A stretch of 64,000 bases of DNA from an uncultured Oscillospiraceae bacterium (GCA_900541975.1 UQLR01000005.1:74408-138407), one strand, 5' to 3'. Numbered from the stretch's first letter, positions 38,925 to 48,936 are shown. A program made the numbers and translations. Notes: a model not told the origin generated them from the sequence alone.

Positions 38925-41123
38925 ATGTTTGAAAATTATAAGGTATTTGAAACGGACTTTGCCGGCCGCCCGCTTGTAGTGGAAACGGGAAAGATTGCCC
39001 AGCTGGCAAACGGCTCTTGCTTTGTGCGCTATGGCGACACGGTGGTTAACGTGGCTGTAACGGCCTCTGCAAAGCCGCGCGAGGGGATTGACTTTTTCCC
39101 GCTTTCTGTGGATTTTGAAGAAAAGCTTTATGCGGTGGGAAAAATACCCGGCTCTTTTTTGAAGAGAGAGGGGCGGCCGTCTGAAAAGGCGATCCTTGTG
39201 TCACGCGTGATAGACAGGCCGATCCGGCCGCTGTTTCCGAAAGATATGCGCAACGACGTCTCTGTTGTTTGCACCGTTATGTCGGTAGACGGCGACTGCT
39301 CGCCTGAAATTGCGGCAATGGTGGGTACATCGATTGCGCTTTCTATTTCAGATATTCCGTGGAACGGGCCGATTTCGGGCGTTTCTGTCGGCTATGTGGA
39401 CGGCGAATTTGTCATCAACCCAACGCAGGAGCAGCGCGAAAGGTCCCAAATGGCTGTGACGGTTGCTTCTACAGACAGCCGCATTGCCATGATTGAGGCC
39501 GGTGCGGAAATGGTCAGTGACGAGGTTATGTTCAACGGCATTATAGCCGGGCATGAGGCAAACCAGAAAATCATTGCCTTTATTAAGGAGATTCAGGCCC
39601 AGATTGGCAAACAAAAATTTTCTTATCCAAGCAACGAACCGGATGAAGAGATGTTCCATACAATCCGTGATTTTGCGCTGGAGGATATTAAGCTTGCGCT
39701 TGATACCGACGATAAAACGGTGCGGGACGAAAGGCTGCAGCCGGTTTATGAGGCTGTACATGAGAAATTTGATGCCATCTACCCCGAACAGGAGGCAAAA
39801 ATTGACGAATGCCTGTACAAAACGCAGAAGTATGTTGTACGCCGCTGGCTGCTTGACGAGCAAAAACGTGTGGACGGCAGAGGGATGAACGAAATTCGCC
39901 CGTTGGCCGCAGAGACAGGCCTTTTGCCCAGGGCACACGGCTCCGGCTTGTTTACAAGAGGGCAAACGCAGGTGCTTACGGCCGCAACGCTCGGCCCGGT
40001 GAGCGACCAACAGCTGCTGGACGGAATTGACGATGAAGAATATAAGCGCTATATGCACCATTATAACTTTCCGTCTTATTCTGTTGGCGAAACGCGCCCC
40101 AGCAGGGGGCCGGGCCGAAGGGAAATTGGCCATGGCGCGCTGGCGGAGCGGGCGCTTGTGCCGGTGATTCCGTCTGTGGAGGAATTTCCCTATGCCATCC
40201 GCCTGGTTTCTGAGGTTGTATCCTCCAACGGCTCTACTTCGCAGGGCTCCATTTGCGGCTCCACGCTGGCACTGATGGACGCCGGCGTGCCGATTAAGGC
40301 GCCGGTTGCCGGTATTTCCTGCGGCCTGATCACAGAGGGAGAGCGCTGGATGACAATGGTGGATATCCAGGGGCTGGAAGACTTTTTTGGCGATATGGAC
40401 TTTAAGGTAGCGGGCACGCATGAGGGGATCACGGCGATCCAGATGGATTTGAAAATAGACGGCCTTACGCCGGAAATGGTTAAAGAAGCGCTGGAAAAGA
40501 CGCATAAGGCCAGGGTTTATATTTTAGATGAAATTATGCTTAAGGCAATTGCGCAGCCGCGCCCGGAGCTTTCCCCGTATGCACCCAAGATGCTGACCAC
40601 AACAATCCCTGTTGATAAGATCAGCGAGGTAATTGGCAAGAGTGGAAAGGTGATTAAAGAAATTCAGGCCCAGTGTGAGGTGAAAATTGATATTGAAGAG
40701 GACGGGCATGTGTTTATCAGTGGCTTGGATGTGGAAAACTGCAAACGTGCGCTTTCCATTGTCGACACAATTGCGAAAGATCCGCAGCCGGGCGAGATCT
40801 TTAAGGGCAAGGTAACGCGGATTATGGATTTTGGCGCGTTTGTAGAGATTGCACCGGGCAAAGAAGGCCTGTGCCATATTTCACAGTTGGATGTAAAGCG
40901 CACTGAAAAGGTAACAGATGCAGTGAACGTGGACGACATTGTTCTGGTAAAAGTGCTTGAAATAGACGACAAGGGAAGGCTGAACCTTTCAAGAAGAGAA
41001 GCGCTGATAGAAGTGGAAGGCTTGCAGCCGGAAAACGAGGCGCCGCCCAGACGTCCGTATACGGGCGAAAGGGATAGAAGAGGCCCCAGAGGTGGGCGTA
41101 ATAACAATCATAACAGAAGCTAA
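38925..41123 (+). CDS. pnp: Polyribonucleotide nucleotidyltransferase (PNPase)
   Basis: ATG after AGGAGGAAGAGAT gives 732 residues, normal for PNPase. Two RNase PH-like domains (residues about 5-230 and 310-540, with FFPLSVDFEEKLYAVGKIPGSF and GETRPSRGPGRREIGHGALAERAL) flank a helical domain. They are followed by a KH domain with GKSGK at about 573-577 and an S1 domain (GEIFKGKVTRIMDFGAFVEI). It degrades RNA 3' to 5' using phosphate. The tail is Arg/Gly/Asn-rich. It is cotranscribed with rpsO. Confidence 0.98.
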   Translation: MFENYKVFETDFAGRPLVVETGKIAQLANGSCFVRYGDTVVNVAVTASAKPREGIDFFPLSVDFEEKLYAVGKIPGSFLKREGRPSEKAILVSRVIDRPIRPLFPKDMRNDVSVVCTVMSVDGDCSPEIAAMVGTSIALSISDIPWNGPISGVSVGYVDGEFVINPTQEQRERSQMAVTVASTDSRIAMIEAGAEMVSDEVMFNGIIAGHEANQKIIAFIKEIQAQIGKQKFSYPSNEPDEEMFHTIRDFALEDIKLALDTDDKTVRDERLQPVYEAVHEKFDAIYPEQEAKIDECLYKTQKYVVRRWLLDEQKRVDGRGMNEIRPLAAETGLLPRAHGSGLFTRGQTQVLTAATLGPVSDQQLLDGIDDEEYKRYMHHYNFPSYSVGETRPSRGPGRREIGHGALAERALVPVIPSVEEFPYAIRLVSEVVSSNGSTSQGSICGSTLALMDAGVPIKAPVAGISCGLITEGERWMTMVDIQGLEDFFGDMDFKVAGTHEGITAIQMDLKIDGLTPEMVKEALEKTHKARVYILDEIMLKAIAQPRPELSPYAPKMLTTTIPVDKISEVIGKSGKVIKEIQAQCEVKIDIEEDGHVFISGLDVENCKRALSIVDTIAKDPQPGEIFKGKVTRIMDFGAFVEIAPGKEGLCHISQLDVKRTEKVTDAVNVDDIVLVKVLEIDDKGRLNLSRREALIEVEGLQPENEAPPRRPYTGERDRRGPRGGRNNNHNRS

Positions 41124-41143
41124 AAGCTGTGTTTTGAACAAAT

Positions 41144-41199
41144 CCCCCGGCAGCCGCAGGCAGTATATGCACTGTGGCTGCCGGGGGGCTTTTCTATTT
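41144..41199 (+). terminator. Intrinsic terminator of rpsO-pnp
   Basis: CCCCCGGCAGCC pairs perfectly with GGCTGCCGGGGG; CTTTTCTATTTATT follows. Confidence 0.9.
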
Positions 41200-41306
41200 A
41201 TTATGCCTTATATAAGCTTGTATTTATTCCACCGGGTTTTATATATTTATATAACTTGTATAAAGAAAAACGTAAAAACAAATTTGAAGGGAAGGTACAG
41301 CCTTTA

Positions 41307-41583
41307 TGAGCTTTGCGTTTGATTTTAATGAACCAGGGATCCGGCAAAGAAAAAATGCAGCAGTAAATCCCTTTATATTGCCGACGAGGTGATCGCCGGT
41401 ATTGAAGAAATTGCAAGCATACCAAATTCCAATTTTAACAATGTTGCCACCAGCATGCTGGAAACGCAGCTAAAAATTCTACAGCAAAGGTATAAAAAAC
41501 CACAAAAAAGAATAAGCCTGCCCATAAACGGTGCAAGGCCCGCCATGCCGGGCGGGCCTTTAAAAAACCGTTTAGCAACTTAA
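41307..41583 (+). pseudogene. Short frame broken by a one-base shift in an A run
   Basis: After AAGGGAAGG an ATG opens MSFAFDFNEPGIRQRK, which stops after 28 codons. Shifting by one base at the six As near 41354 opens a second frame, SLYIADEVIAGIEEIASIPNSN and on through LETQLKILQQR, that has normal protein-like composition. One lost A would explain this. The second frame runs through a terminator at 41535-41560 before it stops, so the true end is unclear. It may be a small helical or ribbon-helix-helix type protein. Confidence 0.35.
41535..41560. terminator. Bidirectional terminator
   Basis: AAGGCCCGCC (41535-41544) pairs perfectly with GGCGGGCCTT (41551-41560); T runs lie on both sides. 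It separates the plus-strand frame from the minus-strand esterase gene. Confidence 0.8.
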
Positions 41584-42609
41584 AAGGCAGCCAAACTGCT
41601 TTTTTAAAAAATATTCGATTTCCTGCCAGGCTTTTCTGGAGGCCGGAAGAAGGTCTTCCAGCAGCTGGAACGTATGGAACATACCGGGGTAGCGCGTAAG
41701 CGTGACGTCCACACCGGCCGCGCTGGCTTTGTCGTGAATGGTAATGGAATCGCTTTCCAGCAGTTCGTAGGTTCCCACCTGGAGCAAAATGGGCGGAAAG
41801 CCGTGAAAATCGCCGTAGACGGGCGAAAGGTATTTGTCCTGCAGGTCGGTCTGGCCCGCGTAAGCAAGCAGCTTTTCCGGATTGTCCAGGCAGCTGCCGC
41901 TCTGCGCGCCTTTGGCGCGCCCAAACATGGGGTCTTTATAAAGATTATATGTAAAAGACGGCCCCTGCGCGGAAAGGTCGGCCCAAGGCGACATGCAGAT
42001 GAGTGCTTTTGGCAGCGCCCGGTTTTCGTCCCGCAGCCGGGCGGTCAGAGACAGGGCAAGGTTGCCGCCGGCGCTGTCGCCCACCAAAATAATATTTTCC
42101 GGCTGATAGCCGTTGTTCAAAAGCCAGTTCCAGGCGTTTTCGGCGTCTTCCAGCGCCGCGGGGTGTACATGCTCGGGCGCAATGCGGTAATCAATGGAAA
42201 GAACGTCCGCGCCTGCGCTGACTTTGGAAAGCTTCAGCGCCGTACTTCTGTATGTATCGGAAAAGCCTACAATATATGCGCCGCCGTGCAGCTGTAAAAC
42301 GGCTTTGTCACCCTTTGAGGCGTTGTTTTTTAAAAGCTCCGCCGGCACGTCGCTGATGGTAAAGACATGGTTTGTATAGCCCTTGGGCGCTTTCCATTTT
42401 GAAGGGCGCATGGCCGATTTTTGTCCCAGATCAATAATCCCGCCGTTTTGCATGTGCGAGGTTCGGCAAAAATAGCTGATGGTCTGGGAAGCCAGGGAAT
42501 CTAAAAACCGCATTTGCGTTTTTCTTTTATACCGGATGGTAGCAAAAAAACCTGCGGCAATCGCGCCCAGAAAGGCAAGCGCAATGGCAAAAAGCTTGAA
42601 ATTTTGCAT
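41572..42609 (-). CDS. Alpha/beta hydrolase, HSL-type esterase/lipase with membrane anchor
   Basis: The 345-residue protein has an N-terminal hydrophobic segment (residues 5-25) followed by a basic patch, so it is probably membrane-anchored. It carries HSL-family motifs: oxyanion HGGAY near 109-113 and the nucleophile in GDSAGG near 177-182. A likely catalytic His lies in PGMFHTFQ near 310, and YRIAPEH and Asp-containing strands are present. It should hydrolyse short acyl or carboxyl esters. It is the last gene of a minus-strand series. Confidence 0.85.
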   Translation of the reverse strand: MQNFKLFAIALAFLGAIAAGFFATIRYKRKTQMRFLDSLASQTISYFCRTSHMQNGGIIDLGQKSAMRPSKWKAPKGYTNHVFTISDVPAELLKNNASKGDKAVLQLHGGAYIVGFSDTYRSTALKLSKVSAGADVLSIDYRIAPEHVHPAALEDAENAWNWLLNNGYQPENIILVGDSAGGNLALSLTARLRDENRALPKALICMSPWADLSAQGPSFTYNLYKDPMFGRAKGAQSGSCLDNPEKLLAYAGQTDLQDKYLSPVYGDFHGFPPILLQVGTYELLESDSITIHDKASAAGVDVTLTRYPGMFHTFQLLEDLLPASRKAWQEIEYFLKKQFGCLLSC

Positions 42610-42631
42610 AGAAATCCTCCGTTACAAGGTG

Positions 42632-43522
42632 TTACACAGCCGCGGTCCCGGCTGCCGGTGTAAACGGCTTGCCGCCGGTGGGGGAGCAGATGTCGCCGCC
42701 GCTGAAAAAGAGGTCCGTCATGGCGGTTGCCAGATGGTCTGCCTGCTCAAACAGGTCAAAAAAGGTGCTGGTGCGTATTTGCCCGTTTTCTTCCCATTCG
42801 TTGCCGTTTATATTTGCGTAATCGTATGTATCATCTTCTGTAATGCTTCTGTACATGACAGACGCGCCGGGCGGCAGCCGGCGTTTCTTTTCTCTTCGCA
42901 GAAGAAAATCTTTTTTAAAGCCGGTGCGGTCGGTGTGTTTTTTGAGCCACCGGCGGTAATTTTGCGCACTTTGCAGCACCTGCTCCGCAGAAACGGTTTC
43001 CTGCAAAACAGAATGCAGCAGCACACAATAAAGCAAAGCCATGTGCTGCATGACAACAGGATCTTTTGGCGCGCAGGTTTGCAGCCGAATGCTGTTTGCA
43101 AGCGCGCTTTTTTCATAACGCACCATAATGACATCCAGATTGACTTCGATCATATTATGCGCCACGTCTGCGGAAAGGCCGCTGCCCTGCGCCGCCATTT
43201 GCCCTGCGCCCGACAGGACAAATGGGTGTGCAATGCTGTCCAGCGCGTAATGCGCAAAAAAGCCGAGCGCATAGCTTTGCTCGATCTCGTTTTTGCTTTC
43301 ACGGGCAAAGCGTGACAGAAAAGAAAGGGTTTGGCCGGACGGCGCGGTGTGCAAAAGCGAAGCCAGCGACCGCAGCTTTTCCGACTGCGCGGCAAAGAGG
43401 AAATCTGGCCCCTGCGCGCCCCACAACAGGGCGTTTTGGTGTATTTTGTGGTCTTTATATGCCTGCTCTGTATAGGCAAGCAGCCGTTGCGCAAGCAGAT
43501 AATGCGTAATAACTGAAGGCAT
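42632..43522 (-). CDS. Zinc-dependent phospholipase C family protein
   Basis: This 296-residue protein belongs to the family of zinc-dependent phospholipase C-like proteins common in Clostridia: MPSVITHYLLAQRLL at the start, GAQGPDFLFA near 36, and GFFAHYALDSIAHPFV near 86-101 with paired His/Asp ligands. There is no clear signal peptide. Most such family members have no measured activity, so the substrate is open. It lies 22 bases ahead of the esterase gene. Confidence 0.75.
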   Translation of the reverse strand: MPSVITHYLLAQRLLAYTEQAYKDHKIHQNALLWGAQGPDFLFAAQSEKLRSLASLLHTAPSGQTLSFLSRFARESKNEIEQSYALGFFAHYALDSIAHPFVLSGAGQMAAQGSGLSADVAHNMIEVNLDVIMVRYEKSALANSIRLQTCAPKDPVVMQHMALLYCVLLHSVLQETVSAEQVLQSAQNYRRWLKKHTDRTGFKKDFLLRREKKRRLPPGASVMYRSITEDDTYDYANINGNEWEENGQIRTSTFFDLFEQADHLATAMTDLFFSGGDICSPTGGKPFTPAAGTAAV

Positions 43523-43581
43523 AAGGCGTTCCTCCCGGGTTGCGCGGCCGTAAAACGGCCGCGGGCGGATGTAAGATAAGC

Positions 43582-45318
43582 TTATTTGTTAATATCCCAT
43601 TGCGCATATTGGCCGTAGTGGCCGGTTGCAAGGTCAAAAGCGTCTTTTTTGACCTTTTGGCCATCTATATAATATGCGGCGTTTTCTTCGCCGCTACCGT
43701 TGGCAACAATCTTATAGGTTTGGGAATCGGCCGTATATTTGCCGTCTTTATATGCGTTAAAGGAGAACTCCGTGGTTTGGGACGCACCGTTTTCAGACAC
43801 GTAATTTTCACATAACACCACGTTGCCGGTGGTGTTGTCCATATAAATATCCAGCCGGCAGGTTTTGCTGCTGTCGGTTGCGGCAAAAAAGGCGGTGGAG
43901 CGTTTGATTTCGCCGCCGGTTTCTTTTGCAATATCAATCTGGCAGCTGCGCCCACCTGTATAATACAGCAAAAGCTCGTTTGTGCCGTCGCCGTCTGCAT
44001 CGATGGCCTTGCTGGCATACAACGCAAGCGCCGTGCCGTTTTCGGCCTGAATGGTTTGGTCCTTAATGGAATCCAGATAGCGGGATAACGCTTCTGAATT
44101 GCTCCGGACCGTCACCTGAACGCTGCACACGGCCCCGGAAAGGCAGGATAAAACGCCCTGCACTTCGCAGCTGCCGGCATTTTTGCCGGTGACTACGCCG
44201 TTTTTGTTGACGGCGGCCACCGCTTTGTCGGAGGTTGTCCATTCTATACGGTTTAAATAAACCTCTTCAAGCCGCACCACAGGCTGCGCCTTTTCGTACT
44301 TGCCCTGCGCGACGGTGATCGTCCGGTTGGCCCAGTCGGTAAACGCAGGATAATTTTCCCCCAGTGCGGAAAGGGCGGAAAGGTACGTTTCTTCGGTTGT
44401 ATTGCCGCCGTCTATGGAAAAGGTTCCGGAAAGCGGGACGTTTTCGCCGTCTTTATAGCGGTAGACGTCCGTCATGGTTTGGACGGAAGAAAGCGTGCCG
44501 CTCGACGTGCTGTAGAGCGTAACGGTTCGCTTGCCTTGCGTGCCGCTGTTTTGGATAGCGGTGGATTTTATATAGAAGGCAGATGTTTCACCTGTGCAGA
44601 CGGTTTCACTGTACGAGGTGTTTGGCTGCTCTAAAAGCGAGGAAAAGCTTTCAAAGGTTTTAAGAGAAACGGGTTTGCCGTTTTGCAGTGTGACGACCTC
44701 TACCGCGGTAATGGAGGCGCCGATCTGGTATTTGAGCAGCAGCACGTAATGCCCGTCTGTCCCCTGGTTTGTGATTCTGCACTGCACCAGATTGACGGTC
44801 TGCGTTTTTTTGTCGCCATAAGAAACTTTGCGGCTGGAGGGGATTTCCAGCAGATAGTCGTTTAAAAGTTTGATTTCGTCGATTCGTTCGTCTGTAATGG
44901 TAAGCTTATATTCCGCCGTGGCTTTTTTATTGGCGGATGCAACGGCGGTGATGGTGCATTCGCCCGCAGACAGAGCCGTTACTTTGCCTGTGCTGTCCAC
45001 AGAAGCCACGTTCGGGTTGGAGCTTGTAAACGAAAGCTCCCGATTTTTGGCGTTTGCAGGGACGATAACGGGGTTGAGCGCAAGTGTTTCGCCCCGCTTT
45101 AGCGCGCCGGGTGTTTTTTCAGCCTGCAGGGCCTGTACATCTGCAGAGGCAGACGGCTGCGTGGCGGGTTCGGTGGGCGCCTGCGTTGGGGTCTGCACAA
45201 CGGAAACAGAAGCGATCAGCCTTCCTGCAAGCGTGGGATTGAACAGGAAAACACCCACGGCTGTCAGGGAAAGGACAGCCAGGCAAATAAAGGTGATAAT
45301 TGCCGCCTTATGTTTCAT
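43582..45318 (-). CDS. Secreted/membrane-anchored Big2-domain protein
   Basis: The 578-residue protein starts with a signal-anchor (residues 7-30), then a Thr/Pro/Ala/Gln linker. A first Big2 (Ig-like) domain lies at about 72-140 (SSNPNVASVDSTGKVTALSAGECTITA), a central beta region follows, then a second Big2-like domain near 365-415 (WTTSDKAVAAVNKNGVVTGKNAGSCEV). Near 440-470 there is a DADGDGTNELLLYY calcium-loop motif. It should be exposed on the cell surface. Function is unknown; adhesion or cell-wall binding is plausible. Confidence 0.7.
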   Translation of the reverse strand: MKHKAAIITFICLAVLSLTAVGVFLFNPTLAGRLIASVSVVQTPTQAPTEPATQPSASADVQALQAEKTPGALKRGETLALNPVIVPANAKNRELSFTSSNPNVASVDSTGKVTALSAGECTITAVASANKKATAEYKLTITDERIDEIKLLNDYLLEIPSSRKVSYGDKKTQTVNLVQCRITNQGTDGHYVLLLKYQIGASITAVEVVTLQNGKPVSLKTFESFSSLLEQPNTSYSETVCTGETSAFYIKSTAIQNSGTQGKRTVTLYSTSSGTLSSVQTMTDVYRYKDGENVPLSGTFSIDGGNTTEETYLSALSALGENYPAFTDWANRTITVAQGKYEKAQPVVRLEEVYLNRIEWTTSDKAVAAVNKNGVVTGKNAGSCEVQGVLSCLSGAVCSVQVTVRSNSEALSRYLDSIKDQTIQAENGTALALYASKAIDADGDGTNELLLYYTGGRSCQIDIAKETGGEIKRSTAFFAATDSSKTCRLDIYMDNTTGNVVLCENYVSENGASQTTEFSFNAYKDGKYTADSQTYKIVANGSGEENAAYYIDGQKVKKDAFDLATGHYGQYAQWDINK

Positions 45319-45385
45319 AGCAAGGTTCCTTTCAAAAATAAACTTCCAAAAACGGCAAACGCGTTATCTGGAAGGCGCTGTTTTT

Positions 45386-45413
45386 ACTATATTGTTTCCG
45401 CAGCTTCTGTCAA
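45386..45413 (-). promoter_or_regulatory. Promoter of the Big2-protein gene
   Basis: Minus-strand TTGACA and TATAGT are 16 bases apart, about 70 bases before the ATG at 45318. The surrounding stretch 45319-45595 holds no gene. Confidence 0.7.
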
Positions 45414-45594
45414 TTATAAATTTATTATAAATTGCCGGAGGGCGCAGGTCAACTAAAAATCGTCAAATCTCTTGCTAAAATTGTTCCATCAACGCCAAAA
45501 AAGAGAAAAAATGGTTTTTTTTACTGTATTTTACAGAAGAAACCAGCACTCTAAATAAAAGGGAGATGGGCAGGCTGTGGAAAAGGAAAAATCT

Positions 45595-45627
45595 TTATAA
45601 AAAAGGCGGACAGAAGATCTGTCCGCC
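45595..45627 (-). terminator. Terminator after the polysaccharide deacetylase gene
   Basis: GGCGGACAGA pairs perfectly with TCTGTCCGCC (three-base loop). Six Ts follow on the minus strand. Confidence 0.85.
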
Positions 45628-45653
45628 GGGTTTGTATCTTTTTTCTTATGCAG

Positions 45654-46496
45654 TTATCTGTTGCTATGGCTTTGGGAGCTGCTTTCCTTTTTGGAAGAAA
45701 CAGAGCCGGAGGGGTTTGTGCTTAAAGGCGCAGCGTCTGTGTGCATGCGCCCCTCGTGGTCTGTGGTATAGCTGCCTTTTAACAGGATTTGGGAGATCGG
45801 CACGATTTCGTACCCTTGCGCGCGGATGGCTTCTATAATCATTGGGAGCGCTTGTGGTGTGTTTTTTGCACCGTTGTGCAGCAGGATAATGCTTCCGGGT
45901 GAAAGATTTTTCTGAATGCGGTCTACCATCTGCTGGGGCGAAGGATCTTTCCAATCGAGACTGTCGATATCCCATTGCACGCAGTACATATGGATGCTGT
46001 TGACCGTTTCGACCAATGCGTTGTTGTAATCGCCGTAAGGCGGCCGGAACAGGGTGGGGCGTACGCCTGTGATCTTTTCAATTTTGTCGTTGCAGCCGTT
46101 GAGCTCCTTAAGCATATCCTCCCGGCTCTGCTGCGGCATATGCGCGTGCGTGTCGGAGTGATTGCCTACGTCGTGCCCGGCGTCGTGAATTGCTTTTACG
46201 GAATCGGGGTATTTATCCACCCATTCTCCCACAAGAAAAAAGGTGGTTTTTACGTTATATTCGTCCAGCGTATCCAGAAGCCCCTGCGTTTGCTCGTTCC
46301 CCCAGGCGGCGTCAAACGATATGCTTACAACTTTTTCTTCCTGTTCCACACAATATATGGGAATTTTCCTTGTGGTTGTGGACGCCGTTATAACGCCATT
46401 GTAGCTGGACATGCAGACAGACAGCGCAAGAGCTCCCACAAGCAGACAGCAGCCAATAATTAAAAGCCGTTGCTTTGTTAAAACAAAAAATTTCAT
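45654..46496 (-). CDS. Membrane-anchored polysaccharide deacetylase (CE4)
   Basis: The 280-residue protein has a signal-anchor at residues 9-30 and a CE4 NodB domain at about 50-245: SFDAAWG (motif 1, base Asp), HSDTHAH (motif 2, metal His residues), RPPYGDYN (motif 3), and ILLHNG near 205 (motif 5). It removes acetyl groups from N-acetyl sugars, probably in peptidoglycan, like the PdaA/PdaB group of spore-formers. The C-terminus is Ser-rich. It lies just downstream of the pilus operon on the same strand. Confidence 0.85.
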   Translation of the reverse strand: MKFFVLTKQRLLIIGCCLLVGALALSVCMSSYNGVITASTTTRKIPIYCVEQEEKVVSISFDAAWGNEQTQGLLDTLDEYNVKTTFFLVGEWVDKYPDSVKAIHDAGHDVGNHSDTHAHMPQQSREDMLKELNGCNDKIEKITGVRPTLFRPPYGDYNNALVETVNSIHMYCVQWDIDSLDWKDPSPQQMVDRIQKNLSPGSIILLHNGAKNTPQALPMIIEAIRAQGYEIVPISQILLKGSYTTDHEGRMHTDAAPLSTNPSGSVSSKKESSSQSHSNR

Positions 46497-46552
46497 AAAG
46501 ACTCCCCCTTATACATAAATGTATGCGGAGGAATGGCTGCAGATGATTTAAT

Positions 46553-47809
46553 TTAAGAATTTACGCTGGTAGCGATTACATCATACATGCCGAACATGGG
46601 AACAACAATGGAAATTACAACGGTTGCCACTACAATTGCTATGAGTACAGTTAAAACAGGCGTTATAGCGCCTGTCAGGCGTTTGGTGGATTCGTCCGCC
46701 TGCTGTTCGTACATATCCGCCATTTTGCGCAGGGAGTCGGAAAGCATGCCGCTTTCTTCGCCAACGCGGATCATGGAAACAAGCAAAGCGTCAAACACAG
46801 GATACCGCGACATGGCTACGTTGATGGGTGTGCCGATCTTTACATCCTCAATAATCTGGTTCATACAGTCTTTCATATATGCGTTTGCAATTACATCCCT
46901 TGCAAGTTCCAGCGCTTTTAAAATGCGGATGCCCGCGTCTGTAAGCGTAGCCATTATACGACAAAAGCGCGCAATATGGGAAATACGTATGACCTTGCCG
47001 ATTAATGGGATCTTTAGCTGTATACGGCTCCACCACATGCGAAAGCTTTCGTTGTATTTGTATAAGCACCGCAGCCCAATAACGAGCGCGGCAATGACAA
47101 GAAGAATTATGTACCAATGGTTGATCAGTACATTGGAAACGCTCACCGTAAACTGTGTGATAGTCGGAAGTTCGGCGCCAAAGCTGCTAAAAAGAACGGA
47201 AAAGGAAGGAATGACCAGCACGGACAGGACAATCATCAAAATAATTGTAAGACCCAGCAGAAAGACGGGATAAGCCAAAGCGGTTTTTATCTTGCCAAAA
47301 AGGGCAATTTCTTTTTCTAGGATGGAGGCGCACTGGGAAAAAGAAAGATCTAACCGTCCGTTTGCCTCGCCGGCCTGTATAATGTTGACGACGATATTGG
47401 GAAAGGTTTTGAACCTGCTCATGGCGGTGGACAACGGTACGCCGCTGTAAAGTTCTTTTGTAATTTCTGTAAGAATCCTGCGCAGATTTTTGTCTGATTC
47501 CGTATCGATCATGACCTCCATAGCCATAGAGAGAGGAATCCCTGCTTTCATCATCAGGCCCATTTGGTGCATCATCGCAAGCATGCGTTTTTTTCTGATT
47601 TTTGTATCATGGACGTCTTTCGTGTTAAGCTCCCGTTCCCAAATGCTTTTGCCGGCGTTGATTTCGGCAGGGTCCTGCAGCTGCGTGACCGAAAGGGCCG
47701 TAAAGCCGCGCGAACGCAGGTTTTTCCTGACTTCGTCGCGGGAGCCGGCGGTCATTTCGCCCTTGTATTTTCTGTTTTTGCTGTTGACGGCGATATAGGT
47801 ATATTTCAA
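46553..47809 (-). CDS. pilC: Type IV pilus inner-membrane platform protein
   Basis: The 418-residue product has the duplicated GspF domain, repeats at about 85-205 and 285-405. The first starts MLAMMHQMGLMMKAGIPLSMAM. Membrane helices lie near 180-200, 235-255 and 385-410. PilC links the ATPases PilB and PilT to the growing pilus. It is the last gene of the pilus operon. Confidence 0.9.
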   Translation of the reverse strand: MKYTYIAVNSKNRKYKGEMTAGSRDEVRKNLRSRGFTALSVTQLQDPAEINAGKSIWERELNTKDVHDTKIRKKRMLAMMHQMGLMMKAGIPLSMAMEVMIDTESDKNLRRILTEITKELYSGVPLSTAMSRFKTFPNIVVNIIQAGEANGRLDLSFSQCASILEKEIALFGKIKTALAYPVFLLGLTIILMIVLSVLVIPSFSVLFSSFGAELPTITQFTVSVSNVLINHWYIILLVIAALVIGLRCLYKYNESFRMWWSRIQLKIPLIGKVIRISHIARFCRIMATLTDAGIRILKALELARDVIANAYMKDCMNQIIEDVKIGTPINVAMSRYPVFDALLVSMIRVGEESGMLSDSLRKMADMYEQQADESTKRLTGAITPVLTVLIAIVVATVVISIVVPMFGMYDVIATSVNS

Positions 47810-47815
47810 GCCAGA

Positions 47816-48910
47816 TCACCTCTGCTCCGGATAAAGTGAAATATTTGGATATGGCGGCATGTCTGCGGCGGACGGACTGTTTGTATGAAGGCTGTACCGC
47901 CGTGCCGTTTCCGGCGTAATATAGCCGTTTTCCAAAAGAAGCTGGATGCTTGCATTTCTGGTAAGCATCCCTGTGTTTTTATTAAGCTGGATGATCTGGT
48001 CAATTTGCGCAGTTTTATTTTCACGGATCAGGTTTGCGACTGCAGGGTTTACAAACATCATTTCAAATGCGCCAATCTGTCCGGGAATGTCCGCTCGGGG
48101 AAGGAGCCTTTGTGAAACAACCGCTTTGAGTGTGGTGGAAAGCTGGCCAAGTACCTGCTGCTGCCGGCTTTCCGGGAACAGGTCGATCATACGGTCGATT
48201 GCTTTTGCCGCACCTTCCGTATGTAAAGTGGAAAAAACAAGGTGTCCTGTTTCGGCGGCTGAAAGAGCCATAGTCATAGATTCCAGATCCCGGATTTCGC
48301 CAATTAAAATAACGTCCGGATTTTCACGCAGAACTGCGCGCAGTGCAGTAGAATAGCTGAGACTGTCTGTCCCGACCTCACGCTGGTTAATCATACAACG
48401 GATTGGCGTGTGGATATATTCAACGGGGTCTTCAATTGTAACAATATGCAGACAGCGTTTTTTGTTCATTTCGTGGATCAAGGCTGCAAGCGTTGTGGTT
48501 TTTCCGCTGCCTGCAGGGCCTGTTGCAAGCACCAGACCTTCTTGTAAATTTAATATTTTACCAATAGAAGCAGGAAGGTTCAGCGTGTTGATTTCGGGCG
48601 GTTGTACGTGAATGATGCGCATAACAAGCGTAGCGCCGTTGCGCTGGTGAAACGCATTGATGCGGAAACGGCCAAAGTCTTTTATATTTGCGGCGGCGTC
48701 TATATCGCCTGTTTCCAGAAAGCGGGTATAATATGCAGGCGGCAGCACTTGCCGGATGCAGTTCAAAACTTCTTCATCGGTTAAAAGCGGATGGCCTTCT
48801 GGAAAACAGATTTTTCCATGTATGCGCAGAGCGGGCCTGTTGCCCGCGGCGCAATGGATATCTGATGCACCGGCGATTACAGCCTCACGGATAAAAGCGT
48901 AAAAATCCAT
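47816..48910 (-). CDS. pilT: Type IV pilus retraction ATPase PilT
   Basis: The 364-residue enzyme has a PAS-like N-terminal region and the ATPase core: Walker A GPAGSGKTTT near 130, Asp box EDPVEYIH near 158, Walker B LIGEIRDLESM near 200 and a His box STLHTEGAAK near 227. It hydrolyses ATP to pull pilin subunits back into the membrane, which drives twitching and DNA uptake. It lies six bases before pilC. Confidence 0.9.
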   Translation of the reverse strand: MDFYAFIREAVIAGASDIHCAAGNRPALRIHGKICFPEGHPLLTDEEVLNCIRQVLPPAYYTRFLETGDIDAAANIKDFGRFRINAFHQRNGATLVMRIIHVQPPEINTLNLPASIGKILNLQEGLVLATGPAGSGKTTTLAALIHEMNKKRCLHIVTIEDPVEYIHTPIRCMINQREVGTDSLSYSTALRAVLRENPDVILIGEIRDLESMTMALSAAETGHLVFSTLHTEGAAKAIDRMIDLFPESRQQQVLGQLSTTLKAVVSQRLLPRADIPGQIGAFEMMFVNPAVANLIRENKTAQIDQIIQLNKNTGMLTRNASIQLLLENGYITPETARRYSLHTNSPSAADMPPYPNISLYPEQR

Positions 48911-48936
48911 AGCTTTGCAACCCCCTTATTTTTTGT

